Assembly (NCBI RefSeq): GCF_000485595.1
Contig: NW_014577090.1
Coordinates: 98,414 to 142,366 of the forward strand
DNA length: 43,953 nucleotides
Source of the DNA: Priapulus caudatus
Taxonomy: Eukaryota; Priapulida; Priapulimorpha; Priapulimorphida; Priapulidae
Reading direction: 5' to 3'
The position numbers and the translations under genes were made by a program. Shown here piece by piece: positions 17,150-29,112 of this stretch. The first letter of the stretch is position 1. The number at the start of each line of letters is the position of its first letter. A model generated the notes under the pieces. The model was not told the origin of the DNA, searched no databases, and was given only the letters and a program-made list of their open reading frames with translations.

Positions 17150-17930
17150 ACATTCCAACACATGGTCATACCTTTCCCGAACACACCATGTGCTTTGCCC
17201 CTTCCCCAGGAGAAATGGGTTAGTTACGCTTCTCTCTCTATATATATAGTCATGTTACACATAATCAGACCACGAGGTCAGTGAGAGGATTAATTTGTTC
17301 AACGTCGTATTTTTTATGTACTAAATTTTTTTCACAAACAATTGACAGAGCAGCGCAAAGGAAAGAAAAACATGAAAACACTGAAATTGTAGCACTTGTA
17401 ACATTGTGATGATGTAATTGTGATATATATATATATATACATATAGGCCTATATATATTTAATATTATATGCATATATATATATATATATACATATTGAA
17501 CGAACACGAATAACGTGCTGCGAATTCGTATTTTGATATTCGCTTTAAAATTATTTTTCATTTAATTTTTCTTGCGTTTGGTTTTCAGAAATAAAAAACA
17601 TTCCTCACGCCAAGCTGTCTAATAATCCGGTATAATCTGTATAATCCGGGTGACCCGGATGGCTATTCACGGATTATAGAACCAGGGCAGAAACGATGAA
17701 GATCGAGTTAGAACGAATTAAAACAGTCTGAATTAAGGAAGAGGAAGAAAATGCGCTAGACGGATCCTAGTGGCGATTTGACTGCGTACGTATCCGTCAA
17801 CATAATAATAACAGATATATGCATAGATATTTAAAATATATTGAAATTATTCTTCAGTAAAAAACATTCCAGATAAACATTACAAGTAGATGCACGAATA
17901 GATAACATAACGCCATATATTTATATATGG
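17150..17930. other. AT-rich DNA, (TA)n tracts, no gene
   Basis: Short TA tracts near 17230, 17421 and 17473. No coding evidence. Confidence 0.4.
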
Positions 17931-17934
17931 GAAA

Positions 17935-18060
17935 TTGGGCCTCGGACGTTGGTCGCCGTTGACTGCTAAGATAATTTCTTAAATATCGGCCGTTTTTAAA
18001 CGGTCAAAGTGGAGGCGGGCGGGCTGCCAGCACGTGTTCATGATAAAATCCGATCTATAA
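17935..18060 (-). repeat. Diverged inverted copy of the 179-bp unit
   Basis: The reverse complement carries AACACGTGCTGGCAGCCCGC, AAAACGGCCGATA and TTATCTTAGCAGTCAACGGC in the same order and spacing as the 14.99-16.25 kb array. Confidence 0.75.
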
Positions 18061-18099
18061 TATTAACTTTTCTCGTAGCATCACACCCTGGATTCCGCG

Positions 18100-18625
18100 C
18101 TATGCCTATATTTATATAATATACATAGAACAACATAACATCATGAATATCTTCCCAAAAACATTATTATTATACAATACTATTCATACAACTATATAAA
18201 ATCATGAACCTCACTATTAGATGAAATAAATAAAATAAATATAAATCCTTTAATTTTAATGATCTTCTATTCATATATAAATAGAACAATATAACATCAT
18301 GAATATATTAACAATAACATTATTATTATTATACAATACTATACATACAACCATATAAAATCATGAACATCAATATTGGATCTTCAATTCATATATACAT
18401 AGAACAACATAACATCCTGAATGTAAACAAAAACATTATTATTATACAATACTATAGATATAACCGTATAAAATCATGAACATCAATATTAGATCTTCAA
18501 TTCATGTTAACAAAACATTATTATTATTATCATTATTATACAATACTATACATACAACCATATAAAATCGTGAACATTAATATTAGATGAAATAAATACA
18601 AAAATATTTACAACTACTATAAAAT
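18100..18625. repeat. AT-rich imperfect tandem repeat, ~110-160-bp period
   Basis: Three to four copies of AACATAACATCATGAAT ... ATTATTATACAATACTAT ... ATATAAAATCATGAACATCA, with short internal deletions. Confidence 0.8.
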
Positions 18626-18834
18626 CATGAAATGTTATTCAATGTTATATCGTATAGATAAAATAAAACAAAAAACAAAAATAATTATACACAAGTGTAG
18701 TCTCTCCTCAGCATTATGCATTATCAATGTCTGTCTTCCTCTCCATCTTTTCGGTGGTACTGGAGTGTTCCATGCGATGCAATTCCGAACTGTTTCAAAG
18801 ACAGGAAAAGTGCCAGATGTACACACGGTTTATT

Positions 18835-19375
18835 CTTATTCGCCATTTGCTCATTTCGCCATGGAAAAATTTTCTAACTGCGCCATGTCTGCCATCTTTT
18901 GGCCAGTTCCCACTTCGCACTATTTGTTCCCCATTTTTTGCCAGTTTCCCAAAAACCTTTCGCCAGTTTCCCGCATTTCGCCAGTTTCTCCTCCGTTTTC
19001 GCACAGTTTGCCACATTCCGCATTTCGTTCTATCTCCCCGGACCGACCCCTTTGTTCGAGGTGGGTTAAAAGTAGGCCTTGTAAATGAATGAAATTATAA
19101 CGAAATCTTTTAGATATCATATGGAGTCAACTATTTATTTGAAGAAACCAATGAAAGCCGAAGTCGTACATATCAAAACATATGGATCATGTAAGCAGGC
19201 AAGCTCCTAACCAACTCTTTAAAAAAAATAATTGGAAGAATCAATTTCGTGGCAGGGGTTGGCAAGCCACATAAAATTGGCGAAAAGGAAAATGGCGACA
19301 GTGGGAAAAATGGCGAAGATGGTAATGGCGAATGGCCAAATATGCGAAGTGGGGAATTAATGACGAAATGGGAAG
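18835..19375. repeat. Degenerate TTTCGCCAGTTTCC-type repeats in two opposite arms
   Basis: 18835-19030 is built from TTCGCCA/TTTGCCAGTTTCC words on the plus strand. 19255-19375 has the complementary words (TGGCGAAAAGGAAAATGGCG). Open frames here are by-products. Confidence 0.65.
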
Positions 19376-19404
19376 AGAGGACACCGTACACATACATGCA
19401 TAAT

Positions 19405-19490
19405 ATATATATAGTGTATATATATATATATATATGTATATATATAATATTTATATATATATATATAGTATATTATATATATACCAAGTA
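19405..19490. repeat. (TA)n microsatellite
   Basis: Interrupted TA tract. The DNA from 19491 to 19825 shows nothing recognisable. Confidence 0.9.
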
Positions 19491-19837
19491 GTCAGTAACA
19501 CATTGTACATAATTGAGGCTAAAATAGATGGAATGCATCTCTGGAAAAAAACATCTTTAAATGACAGTTAGCGACGACCAAGGTAAGTTTTACGGTGTTG
19601 CTCTGTTGTAAATGCACCTACTCTCAGCTGGTTTCAGCAGTCAGCTTCTTCCCATTCAGCTGGCACACGAGAGCTCAGGATTCTCCATGGCGAGGCCTTC
19701 CTGGACCTGTTCCAAAAGCCGAGTATACAAATGTGATCAATCCAACAGACGCGCGCACAGCAGCGCACGCACGCGCACGCGCTGACGCAGGGAGTCGGGC
19801 GTAGCATAGGTGGGTCGTTGCGAGGATGCCGTAGCCG

Positions 19838-19917
19838 ACAACACACACACACAAACACGCACGCACACACACACACACGCACAACACAGCATCACACAGA
19901 CCCACACACACAGTCAC

Positions 19918-19955
<38 letters not shown>

Positions 19956-20035
19956 CACACACACACACATGCGTGCACACACGCACACTCCGGCGCATGC
20001 ACACACATACGCGCAGTCACGCACACACATACACT
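19838..20035. repeat. (CA)n microsatellite
   Basis: CA-rich tract with TGCG interruptions, followed by a short GTGC run near 20097-20122. Open frames through it are low-complexity artefacts. Confidence 0.95.
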
Positions 20036-20317
20036 TAGAATAGCAGGAACACTACATGGTACATGCACGTTTTATATCTGCGTGTGCTATGTGTATGCGT
20101 GCGTGCGTGCGTGCGTGCGTGCGAGCGCTTGTGTTCGTGAATTCATGCACTTGCACTTGCACTTGCGTACGTTCGCGGCTGCTGCACAATATCTATCACA
20201 AACGCCCCGTTCCACTCATACAATATCCTCTGCTCACGGCATAGTTTCAAATCAGCTGACAGCGGCGATGATATCTAATATTAGGTACATCTATTTATAT
20301 ATTTGGCGCGTGTCCTA

Positions 20318-20357
20318 CTGCTGCTGCTGCTGCTGCTGCTACTGCTACTACTACTGC
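20318..20357. repeat. (CTG)n/(CTA)n trinucleotide tract
   Basis: About 12 triplets of CTG with CTA variants. Confidence 0.9.
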
Positions 20358-20799
20358 GACGCACTTGGTCGATATTACTGGTGCGTTACTCCATCTTCTG
20401 GGAATTTTTATATTTTTAGCATCGTTGCTAGAGGCGGCGTCATTAGAGATGTGAACAAAGCCGAATTTTGATGCATTTCCATCGACCTTAAAGGGATCGT
20501 TTATTCTAGGTTCTAGGGTTATTTTCAGTTAATTTAGGTTAAAATTACGCTACATGAAAAGTCTCATGGTTAAATCACCATATTATTAAAAAATATTTTA
20601 AAACTATAACGACTACAGTTTGATTACAACGACGGTGGCGCCACTCAAAGCGCACGATCTGATAAGTTGCGCAAAACGACTTTTCAGCCAAGGGCTACAG
20701 ACCGAGGGTGTTTCTTATTTATTAATTTAAAAGAAAAAAGATTGTAATATCTTATAAACGACATATAGTTCTCTTTATTCGCTGACCTTTCCTATACAC

Positions 20800-21250
20800 C
20801 AGGGGCGTAGATAGCGGGGGGGATGGGGGGATGCATCCCCCCACTTATTTACGTGTGGGGGGGAGATGGCGTGTACAATCACCCCCCTCCCCCTACTTTC
20901 AGGAGGAAAATGGGGGATTTAAAAATTTTTTGGGGAGGACCCGCATACCCCCGCTTGTTTCTTACCCCCCCCCCTGCCTGCGAAAACGCTGCATTGGCCA
21001 CTGTCAAGCGTAAACTAATTTGAGCTGCCCCCACTTGCAAAAATCGTTCGCGGCGCCTGTAGAGTACTGCTAACAAAGATTATGATTATGAATATTTTTC
21101 TATGCATATCAAAAGTCAAATTTGAGTTAATCTGACAGGGGCCGTATATAGCGGGGGGATAGGGGTATATCCGCCGCCACACTTATTGAGGTGGGGTGGC
21201 TTTCATCCTCGCTACTTTCAGAGAGAAAATGAGAAAATTTAATATTTTAC
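20800..21250. mobile_element. Two related scraps with G-rich termini
   Basis: The first begins AGGGGCGTAGATAGCGGGGG near 20802, the second AGGGGCCGTATATAGCGGGG near 21137. Both continue with ...CTACTTTCAG(G)AG-GAAAATG and an AAATTTTT-like tract, so they are two copies of one family. GGGGCGTAG termini are typical of abundant non-autonomous DNA elements in animals. No target duplication could be set. Confidence 0.5.
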
Positions 21251-21259
21251 AGAGACAAT

Positions 21260-22650
21260 AAATACTGGATATTTATCTACAAATCCGTCATCGCTATTCA
21301 TAGTCTCCTAATGTATTACAGAAATGTGAACAACGTGACATACATCTACTGTAAAATGGCTGTAACTCGTTCCAAGAATGACATTTTACTGAAACTTTTT
21401 TTCAAAATTCCCAGTCTTATCAAGCTGTCACGAAAGTTAAATCCTTGCTTTATTCAAAATTAGAATAGAACCTATTGAAGAGTTGGGATTATTGAATTTT
21501 TCAGCGGGGATTGAATGGGAAAATTCAATTTCATCTCGCTTTTGGGGGGGATGGGGGTTGAAGACGCCAACCGCGAAGGTATATTTCCGATTTTGTATAA
21601 GGGGTGAAAATATGGCTTTTTGGTTATAAATCTGGTTGTTTTTTCTCATATTTTTTTGGCAGTTTTAACGTTCTCAGTAAAATATACGTTTTATCAAAAT
21701 TTTTGGGGGAGGAATGATTCCAGTGCTGTAGTTGTCAACAGGGGGTTGGTAGCTCGGGGCGGTCGCCCCCCTTAGAATTTTCAGGGCAAAGGTATTTTAG
21801 CCTAGCTAAGTCTGCACTGGTAACCCCACATAGCACAGATTTGGTAGTAAGCATTTTAGTCTTTGTTGTCCCCAAAGGTAAAAATACTGCAACTCAACAG
21901 TGATGTTATTGTGATGAAGATTGTTTAATAGTGCTGCCTCATTAGTGCAGGAATTGCATCGAAGAGGTGTTACTTTCAAATAAAATTCCCAACCCCCCCT
22001 TCCCTAAACAGGAGGGGGATCGACACGTACGCCCTGTACGGAGGAAAAATCCTGATATTCTATGATAAAGATGTCCAAAATTGATTGCTTTTAGATTGCA
22101 ACTTTTTAACAATTCCACACAGTTTGAGGGGGACACTCCTTCCAACCCCCCCCCCCCCGGGGCGCTTCGTGCCTTGGGAGCTCGGCATGATTCGCCCCCC
22201 AAAGAATTTTTCTTCTGGATCCGCCACTGGTTGTGTGTGTGGGGGGGGGGCGTGTTATTGAAACCCTCTGGATCCAAAGAAAAAAATTACCATACAATTC
22301 ACAAAATTGCACTTACAATATAATTTTTTTTCAATTCTCTTAAAAACAGCCATCTTGAAGGTTCTAAATTGCTAAAATCCAAGAGCTGGACCACGGGCAA
22401 GGGCTCTGCCCCTGCGCCCTGCCAGGGGCCGTACGGCGGGCCCCTGGACCCTACCCACTGGCACCCCCCCCCCTGGGCTTAGCGCCAACGACGAAGGCGC
22501 TCAGCGGTGTGTGCTCTCGCGCAGCAAATCTTTATAACACATTGCGAGTGGAAGTAACAGCGAAATCATTCCCCCCACAACTGATCGAGGACCTGTCTAA
22601 GCCACTGCTATATCCACAACACACTTCAAAGGACACATGATTGCTGTTGG
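21260..22650. other. Mosaic of G/C-run repeat scraps, no gene
   Basis: Contains long C or G runs (22147, 22240, 22465) and a GGATCCGCCACTGG terminus near 22217, a common edge of non-autonomous DNA elements. Open frames are short and not conserved. Confidence 0.45.
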
Positions 22651-22654
22651 TGCA

Positions 22655-22925
22655 TGGTGCATGGTGCATGGTGCATGGTGCATGGGTGCATGGTGCATGG
22701 TGCATGGTGTATAGTGTTAGTGTTTAGTGTTAGTGTATAGTGTATAGTGTATAGTGTAGTGTATAGTGTTAGTGTATAGTGTATAGTGTATAGTGTATAG
22801 TGTATAGTGTTAGTGTATAGTGTTAGTGTATAGTGTTAGTGTATAGTTGTTTTTGTTTTTTTGTTGTGTAGTGTATAGTGTTAGTGTATAGTGTTAGTGT
22901 ATAGTGTTAGTGTATAGTGTTAGGT
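22655..22925. repeat. 7-bp microsatellite, TGCATGG then TGTATAG
   Basis: About seven TGCATGG units (22655-22705) pass into a long run of TGTATAG with six-base TGTTAG variants, broken once by a T-rich stretch near 22849. Confidence 0.95.
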
Positions 22926-22929
22926 TACA

Positions 22930-23740
22930 GGGATTGTATAAACAGCAATATAGGTCCAATTTAGCTGGCATCTATTTACTCGTACTCAACCCTATCGATC
23001 TCAGTTTTGCCAATGGCTAATTGCCATGCCATTACTTTGGTATAAACATATTATACAAACACACGTAAAAACACATTTTTTCACGCCACAACCACACCCC
23101 TGTGGACTAACTTTCAGTGTAGGGGCATTGAGAAAATATTTTCAAACCCCCCTGACTAACCACATACGATCCGCATCAGAAAGAAAAGAGAAGCTTACTG
23201 GATTAATTCACAATCTAAACATTATCCATGCAGCCACACGGACTCAACCTACGGGGAGATTCCGGGATGGATAGAAAACAGTCACATCCATCCCACCAGC
23301 ATGGTATTCACAAAAGGCTATTCCTATCCGCTAGACCCCAGGGTAGCAAGCGATTCGGTTGACCTTTTTACTACTTTTATTTTATAAACATATACAGATG
23401 TACTTACAGTACGTACAGAAACCTATTCCTCAAATGTAATTCACCTACACAGTATAAGTATGTCACAACTGCATTATTATTTTCCCAGTGGTAATGCCAC
23501 AGCATTGTCATGGTAACAACAATGCATTGCATCAATTCTCATCTTCAATTCTCGTGTGATTTCTTGTGGCGGCCGTATAGTTGTATTGTGTTTTCAATTA
23601 AATGCTGTATTTCCAAGTGCCTCTCACCAATGGTTGCCATGATTATTGCAATACTGCATGATAGCGGTATCCTTCTGGAACGTGTTTTTACCTCCGCACA
23701 AACGGAGGTCATGCAATCGCTCTCGTGTGTGTTGTGTGGT
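22930..23740. other. No gene seen
   Basis: Ordinary AT-rich DNA. Open frames lack recognisable content. Confidence 0.35.
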
Positions 23741-23749
23741 TCGTGTGTG

Positions 23750-23945
23750 TGTTCCAGTCCGCGCGGCGCCGATCGATAGCGCGTCGAGTCAGGCGAGCGG
23801 CGGCGCGATCGATAGCGCGTCGAGTCAGTCGAGCAGCGCGAGTCAGCAGCAGCCACCAGTGAAGCGGCGAGTTAGCAGCAGGCGAGTCAGTCAGCAGCCG
23901 CGCACCAGCGAGCACATACATGTTACATGCTCGCGGAGGTAGGCG
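23750..23945 (+). promoter_or_regulatory. CpG-rich island, possible 5' exon or promoter
   Basis: GC-rich and CpG-rich against AT-rich surroundings. GATCGATAGCGCGTCGAGTC occurs twice, about 43 bases apart. It ends with a donor-like CGGAG|GTAGGC. No downstream exon was identified, so its identity is open. Confidence 0.3.
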
Positions 23946-23974
23946 CACTCTCCGTGAGTGCCCTGTCTAGTTGC

Positions 23975-23977
<3 letters not shown>

Positions 23978-24036
<59 letters not shown>

Positions 24037-24160
24037 TGTGGATGTGTAAGTGTGTGAGTGTGTGAGTGTGTGTGTGTGTGTGTGTGTGGTGTGTGTGTGT
24101 GTGAGTGTGTGAGTGTGTGAGTGTGTGAGTGTGTGAGTGTGTGTGTGAGTGTGTGTGTGT
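23978..24160. repeat. (GT)n microsatellite with GTGTGA variants
   Basis: GT repeats with regular GAGT interruptions. 24161-25075 holds AT-rich DNA with no gene seen and a (TA)n tract near 25030. Confidence 0.95.
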
Positions 24161-25079
24161 AAAATTTATTTTGGTGGTTGCGCTATCCGAGGACCGAGCA
24201 AAGCGAGCACTGAAGGTGGTTGCAACGCTAAGGGCCCTTGTAATTTTTTTAATGGTGCAATTTGGTGCATTCTACGCTATTCTGAACACATTATATGAGA
24301 CCCTTGAATCACTTTTACAAGTTGTCAAAAGGAACAAATAAATTTTGAATATGAAATTATACAAGTTTTCACATTAAATAGTAGCCTAATACAGTCGAAA
24401 ACGAGGCGAATGCCTGGAGCGTGGCAAAGATCTTGAAGCTTCTGAATATATTTATCTTCTGTGTATCAATAATCTTATAAATTTGAATTTTATACATTTG
24501 AAAAATACATAATTCAACCAGATTAAAAAAAATATTATTAGTTAATTATTTTTATATGCTCTCATTTGCATTAATAACGCTCAACAGCATGATATGCGAT
24601 TTTATTTCAACGAAAGCACTTTCCTGGTGTAGAATACAACCGAACACCCATGCGTACATGTATGCACAGTTATAGCATCCTTAATTCGCTGCTGGAGTCA
24701 ACATGGCGCCTGTAGCGCTCAAGTATACGTGACCGTGCAATCATCTTCCTATAACCTGTGTTTATCTATAGGCCTTGCCAAGATTTGTGTGTTGACAGTA
24801 TCGTAAGTACATGTCATTGTGCTTTACGTTTGAAGCTTTATTTCGATTTTAGTTCAATAAAGTGTAGTTTATTGATGGAAGAACAGTGATTAGTTTTCGT
24901 CAGCGGGTGGTGTTTTAGACAAATTTCTGTGTGGCGGCTGAAATTTGGGCGAGGCGGCCCGCCTCGCTCGTGTCAATGCAGGGAAAACACTGTATTATAT
25001 ATAAGCTAAAAAATATAACGACATAACGATATATATATATATATATATATCGCTATTTCGTTATATGCAAAAAATTGAA

Positions 25080-25385
25080 ACTTAATTTGTCGTCCTGCAG
25101 TCTGTCTTCAGCCATCGCTGGGTACGCTGGGGAGTGACATATTGCGCATCCGTCTGCACCGACACGAAGACTGGTCTAGCTGCCATCACACACATCCCTC
25201 TCATGCAGCATGGTCTACAGATGCCTGAGTATCTCGTCTCCGCAAACTGCTGAAGTACAAGGTCTGCATTAATGACTTTGTCCATACACAAATACACAAA
25301 TTCGTCAAATACACATCCTGCAAAACTCCCCAGCTTATTTACAGCATCAATGGGTAGAAAATCTACTACAACAAGGCTGCCTCCC
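25080..25385 (-). repeat. Triplicated segment, copy 1
   Basis: The minus frame includes QQFAETRYSG, VFVSVQTDAQYVTPQRT and LKTDCRTTN. Copy 3 has the same ending (PAQKDAQYVSPQRT, LTDCRTTN). I do not recognise the protein. Confidence 0.7.
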
Positions 25386-25539
25386 ACTCAAAATCTGCCA
25401 CTGTCCCAACGAAAAATTGGTGTATTTTTTTACGATTAGAAAATGGCTTGTGCACCTGCCTACTTCTTCACAGGTAAAGTAGCGTACGTTCTGCTGTGCC
25501 ACTGTACCGCTGTCCCTCTACGTGCTGCACCTGCAGAGT

Positions 25540-25985
25540 CTTCTTCCTCGCACAGACTACTCTCTGTACTCATATACTGCGCGTCCGTCTGCGCCGACAT
25601 GAAGACTGGTTCACCATCACACACGTCCCACTCGTGCAGCATGGCCTACAGATGCCTGAGTATCTCGTGGTTCTCGCACATCGCTGTCTCCCCAAACCGC
25701 GGAAGTACAAGAAGGTCTGCATTAACGATTTTTCCATGAATTCGTCAAATACACATCCTGCGCAAACTGCTGATGTAGGGGTGAAAGGTCGTTAACGGCT
25801 TTCTGCTTAGAGTTGGTGCTCGGCATTGCTACGTCGACGTGCGCTAAGACATACCGCGTGTCGTTGACGTCACCGCCGAAGCTGCTGGGTGCCACTGCGA
25901 GTCTGGTGTTCGGAACGGCCGGCCGTGGACTCATCGAGACGCCTGCCCTTCTCTCTCCTTCTGTGTAGAGCTGCGTCGCCAAACT
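25540..25985 (-). repeat. Triplicated segment, copy 2
   Basis: The minus frame reads NTRLAVAPSSFGGDVND, TRYVLAHVDVAMPSTNS and KAVNDLSPLHQQFAQ, then VFMSAQTDAQYMS after a shift. Nucleotide identity to copy 3 is high, about 85-90% by eye. Confidence 0.75.
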
Positions 25986-26264
25986 GCTATATCCGCAGAC
26001 TTGCGATATACTCCGAGACCTCTATAATATATATAATATAACGTGTTTTTGCATTGTGTTCGTGCGTGCTAATGCTCATGTCGGTATCTCTCCATGTGCA
26101 TGCAAGCGTGCTCGGTTACCGTAATATAGTTCTGGTTGGTAAGTACGTTATACAAAATAGAACTAAAACACTAACTGAACTTTAGCTGAACTAAAATTAT
26201 ATAGACCTATATATATAACGAGAAGCCAAAAAAATATATATAACGATATAACGAAAAAACTGCG

Positions 26265-26655
26265 TAATTTGTCGTCCTGCAGTCTGTCAAGATTCTGCCA
26301 TCGGTGCGCTGTGGGCTCACATACTGCGCGTCCTTCTGCGCCGGCGCGAAGACTGGGCCCCCATCACACATGTCCCTCTCGTGCAGCATGGTCTACAGAT
26401 GCCTGAGTATCTCGTGGTTCGCGCACATCGCTGTCTCCGCAAACTGCTGAAGTAAGGGTGAAAGGTCGTTGACGGCTTTCTGCATAGAGTTGGTACTGGG
26501 CATTGCTACGTTGAGGTGCGCTAAAACACGCCGGGTGTTGTTGACGTCACCGCCGAAACTGCTGGGTGCCACTGCGAGTCTGGCGTTCGGAATGGCCAGT
26601 CGATGGACCTTCAATGCGCCTGCTCTTCTTGCTCTGCCGGCGACCTGCTGCATCT
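26265..26655 (-). repeat. Triplicated segment, copy 3
   Basis: The minus frame reads NARLAVAPSSFGGDVNN, TRRVLAHLNVAMPSTNSMQK and AVNDLSPLLQQFAE, then a stop, MLHERDMCDGGPV and DAQYVSPQRT. The LN(V)xMPSxxSMQK pattern recalls Mutator/Kolobok-type transposon proteins of invertebrates, but this is not firm. Confidence 0.7.
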
Positions 26656-26929
26656 ACACACTTCGCACGCCAGCACTATTATGTAGGCTGCTCCGATGCT
26701 CTTGCCATTCTGTTTGCTCCTGATCAGTACTCGTTGTATCTTGGTCTTTGCTCGAATATGTTGAACAGTCTACCGTCACTACGTGTTGGAAGGTTCAAGG
26801 TACACACTGTCGTCTGATGAGCGAAAGACATGTGATTTATATGTATATATATATATATATATATAGTAACAAGGTGGCTTTGTGTATTTCCGGGTGCAAA
26901 CCTCTCTCGTGAGAGGCACAGCTGAATCT

Positions 26930-28240
26930 ATCATCGAGCACTCACCCAGCAAAATATCCTACACCATCGCAGCCAGAGACGGCATGTGCTTAACCAAGTA
27001 CGACTAAAGCTCTTCTACAGAATTATCACAAGCTCTACAAGAGAAGCACTACAGTTATCAGCATTTGTGAGAAAAAGAGGGAAAAATCATGCTAAATATC
27101 TTCATTCACCAAGCTTGATAATTATCAGAAAACTAGTGAGATTGCTACACGTCTACCCCGCATCACAGTGCGGCTTTCGCGCTGAAAGATCTACGGTGGA
27201 CATGATCTTCTCGCTCCGACAGCTTCAGGAGAAGGGCAGGAAACAGCCCCTTTACATCACTTTCCTAGACCTCACCAAGGCATTCGATCTGGTCAGCAGA
27301 GACGGCCTCTTCCATATTCTATCAAAGATTGGCTGTCTCCACAAGCTCCTCAGCTTGATGAAATCCTTCCATGAGAACATGAGAGCAACAGTCCAATACG
27401 ACAGAAGCTCATTGAAATCCTTTGATATCCCCAGTGGCGTCAAACAGGGTTGTGTCCTGGCCCCAACCCTCTTTGGGATCTTCTTCTCCCTGCTTCTGAA
27501 GCATGCGTTTGGGGCGTCAACTGAGGGTATCTACCTTCAAACTAGGTCAGTCAGTCAGTCCTCATCAGGGACATGCTGTTTGCTGATGATGCTGCAGTCT
27601 CCACGCACACTGAGCAACAACTCCAGTGTCTGATGGACCGCTGTTCCCATGCAGGCTTGCAAAGACTTCGGACTGACCATCAGTTTGAATAAGACAATTG
27701 TGTTGGGTCAGGGCATAGAGGCTCCACCAACAGTTACCATCGACAACTATGAACTGGATGTTGTCTACCAGTTTACATACCTGGGATCCACCACCAGCGA
27801 CATCCTCTCCCTTGATGTCGAAATCAACAAACGCATTGGGAAGGCTGCATCTACCCTTGCTCGGCTCACAACGCGTATTTGGGAGAACATCAAACTGACA
27901 ACCAAGACCAAGACAGCGGTGTACAACGCCTGCATTGTCAGCACTCTTCTCTATGGAAGTGAGACCTGGACATCATATTCCAAACAAGAGAAGAAGTTGA
28001 ACAGCGCAGCTTCCATATGCGCTGCCTTCGTCGTATCCTCAGGATCTCCTGGAGAGACAGAGTGTCAAACACGGAAGTCATTTACCGGGCCAATCTCCCC
28101 ACCATATATACAATGCTCAGACAGTGCAGGCTGCGCTAGATTGGCCACGTCCATTGGATGGAGGATGGCCGCATACCAAAAGACATCCTCAAGGGTGAAC
28201 TTGCATCCGGGAAGAGCATTTCAGTGGTAGACGGGTCTGG
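26930..28240 (+). pseudogene. Non-LTR retrotransposon reverse transcriptase, broken
   Basis: Frame 26986-27633 contains SQCGFRAERSTVDMIFSLRQ, YITFLDLTKAFDLVSRDGLF and SGVKQGCVLAPTLFGIFFSL. A shift at about 27550 leads to a short frame with the catalytic box LFADDAAV (near 27570-27600). A second shift leads to 27649-28230 with DFGLTISLNKT, YLGSTTSDILSLDVEINKRI and [11 protein letters not shown] third shift near 28005 is followed by [16 protein letters not shown]. These are the palm and thumb segments of a LINE reverse transcriptase of a type common in animals. Three shifts make it inactive; the endonuclease part is missing. Confidence 0.9.
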
Positions 28241-28439
28241 AGAGCATACCCCCAGAAAATTTTAAAATATTTAAGCCATTTTCCTGCAATCTGAGGCATA
28301 CTGTGGGCCATATTCTCATGTCTGATAACACTATCTCAACTCTAGACTCAACCCTACAACCCTTGTCTGATTAGCAGACAAACTACGCGACACCTTGCAG
28401 ACAGCGCCTGTCTGACTAGGCTGTTCCATTTACCGTAGA

Positions 28440-29030
28440 CATGCCAGATACAAAGTCAGTCGCATTTTTGGCTCACTTTTCAGGTAGAAAAAACAGGAAG
28501 AAGGGTAAGTAGCAGTCACTTTTGGCTTACGTTTCAGGTTTAGTAAAAGAAGAAGCAGAAGAAGAGGGAAAGAGCGAGTCGTGTTTTGGCTCACCATTCA
28601 GGTAGGGAAACGGAGAAACAAGAAGGATAGTGTCATATATCATATGTTGCACTACTTTCTTACGCGTATGGTCACGTCTGTGTACTGGGTGTAAACAGTC
28701 GGCGCGGGAGTTTACCCGCCATGTTGTAATAAACATAATGCGTTTACATAATGTCTTACGCCTTCTCGTGCCACACCTACCAAGCTTTACAGATAGGAGT
28801 CCTTTTAGGTTCATTTCTAGGTTCCAGGAAGAACAGCAAGGAACAACAGAATAACAGACCTTTACATGTTAGGCCCCCAAAAAGGGAAGGCATTAACTAT
28901 GGGGTTTCAGGTAGGAAAGGAGGAGGCCATGAAGCCTACCAGAGGGACAACCCATGCTGGGAGAAGCCAAGGACAGAAGAGGAAGGGAGCGACCCATCTA
29001 GAACAAATATTAGAATCAATTAGAACAGGC
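28440..29030. other. Imperfect TTTTGGCTCAC...CAGGTAG repeats; unrecognised ORF
   Basis: TTTTGGCTCACTTTTCAGGT-like words recur at about 28468, 28520 and 28583, each with a CAG|GTA junction. An ORF at 28751-29023 is open but matches nothing I know and has no other support. Confidence 0.35.
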
Positions 29031-29112
29031 TTGTAATTGCTAATTGTAAGTCAATATAATCATCTATGTCAATGTAACGGCACATAATACCGCAGTGGTA
29101 TTCAGATATGCA

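Noticed and set aside
19810-20043. Thr/His-rich ORFs
   Set aside because: Translation of a CA microsatellite.
22655-22925. Telomere-like repeat
   Set aside because: Units are TGCATGG/TGTATAG/TGTTAG, not TTAGGG, and the array is internal.
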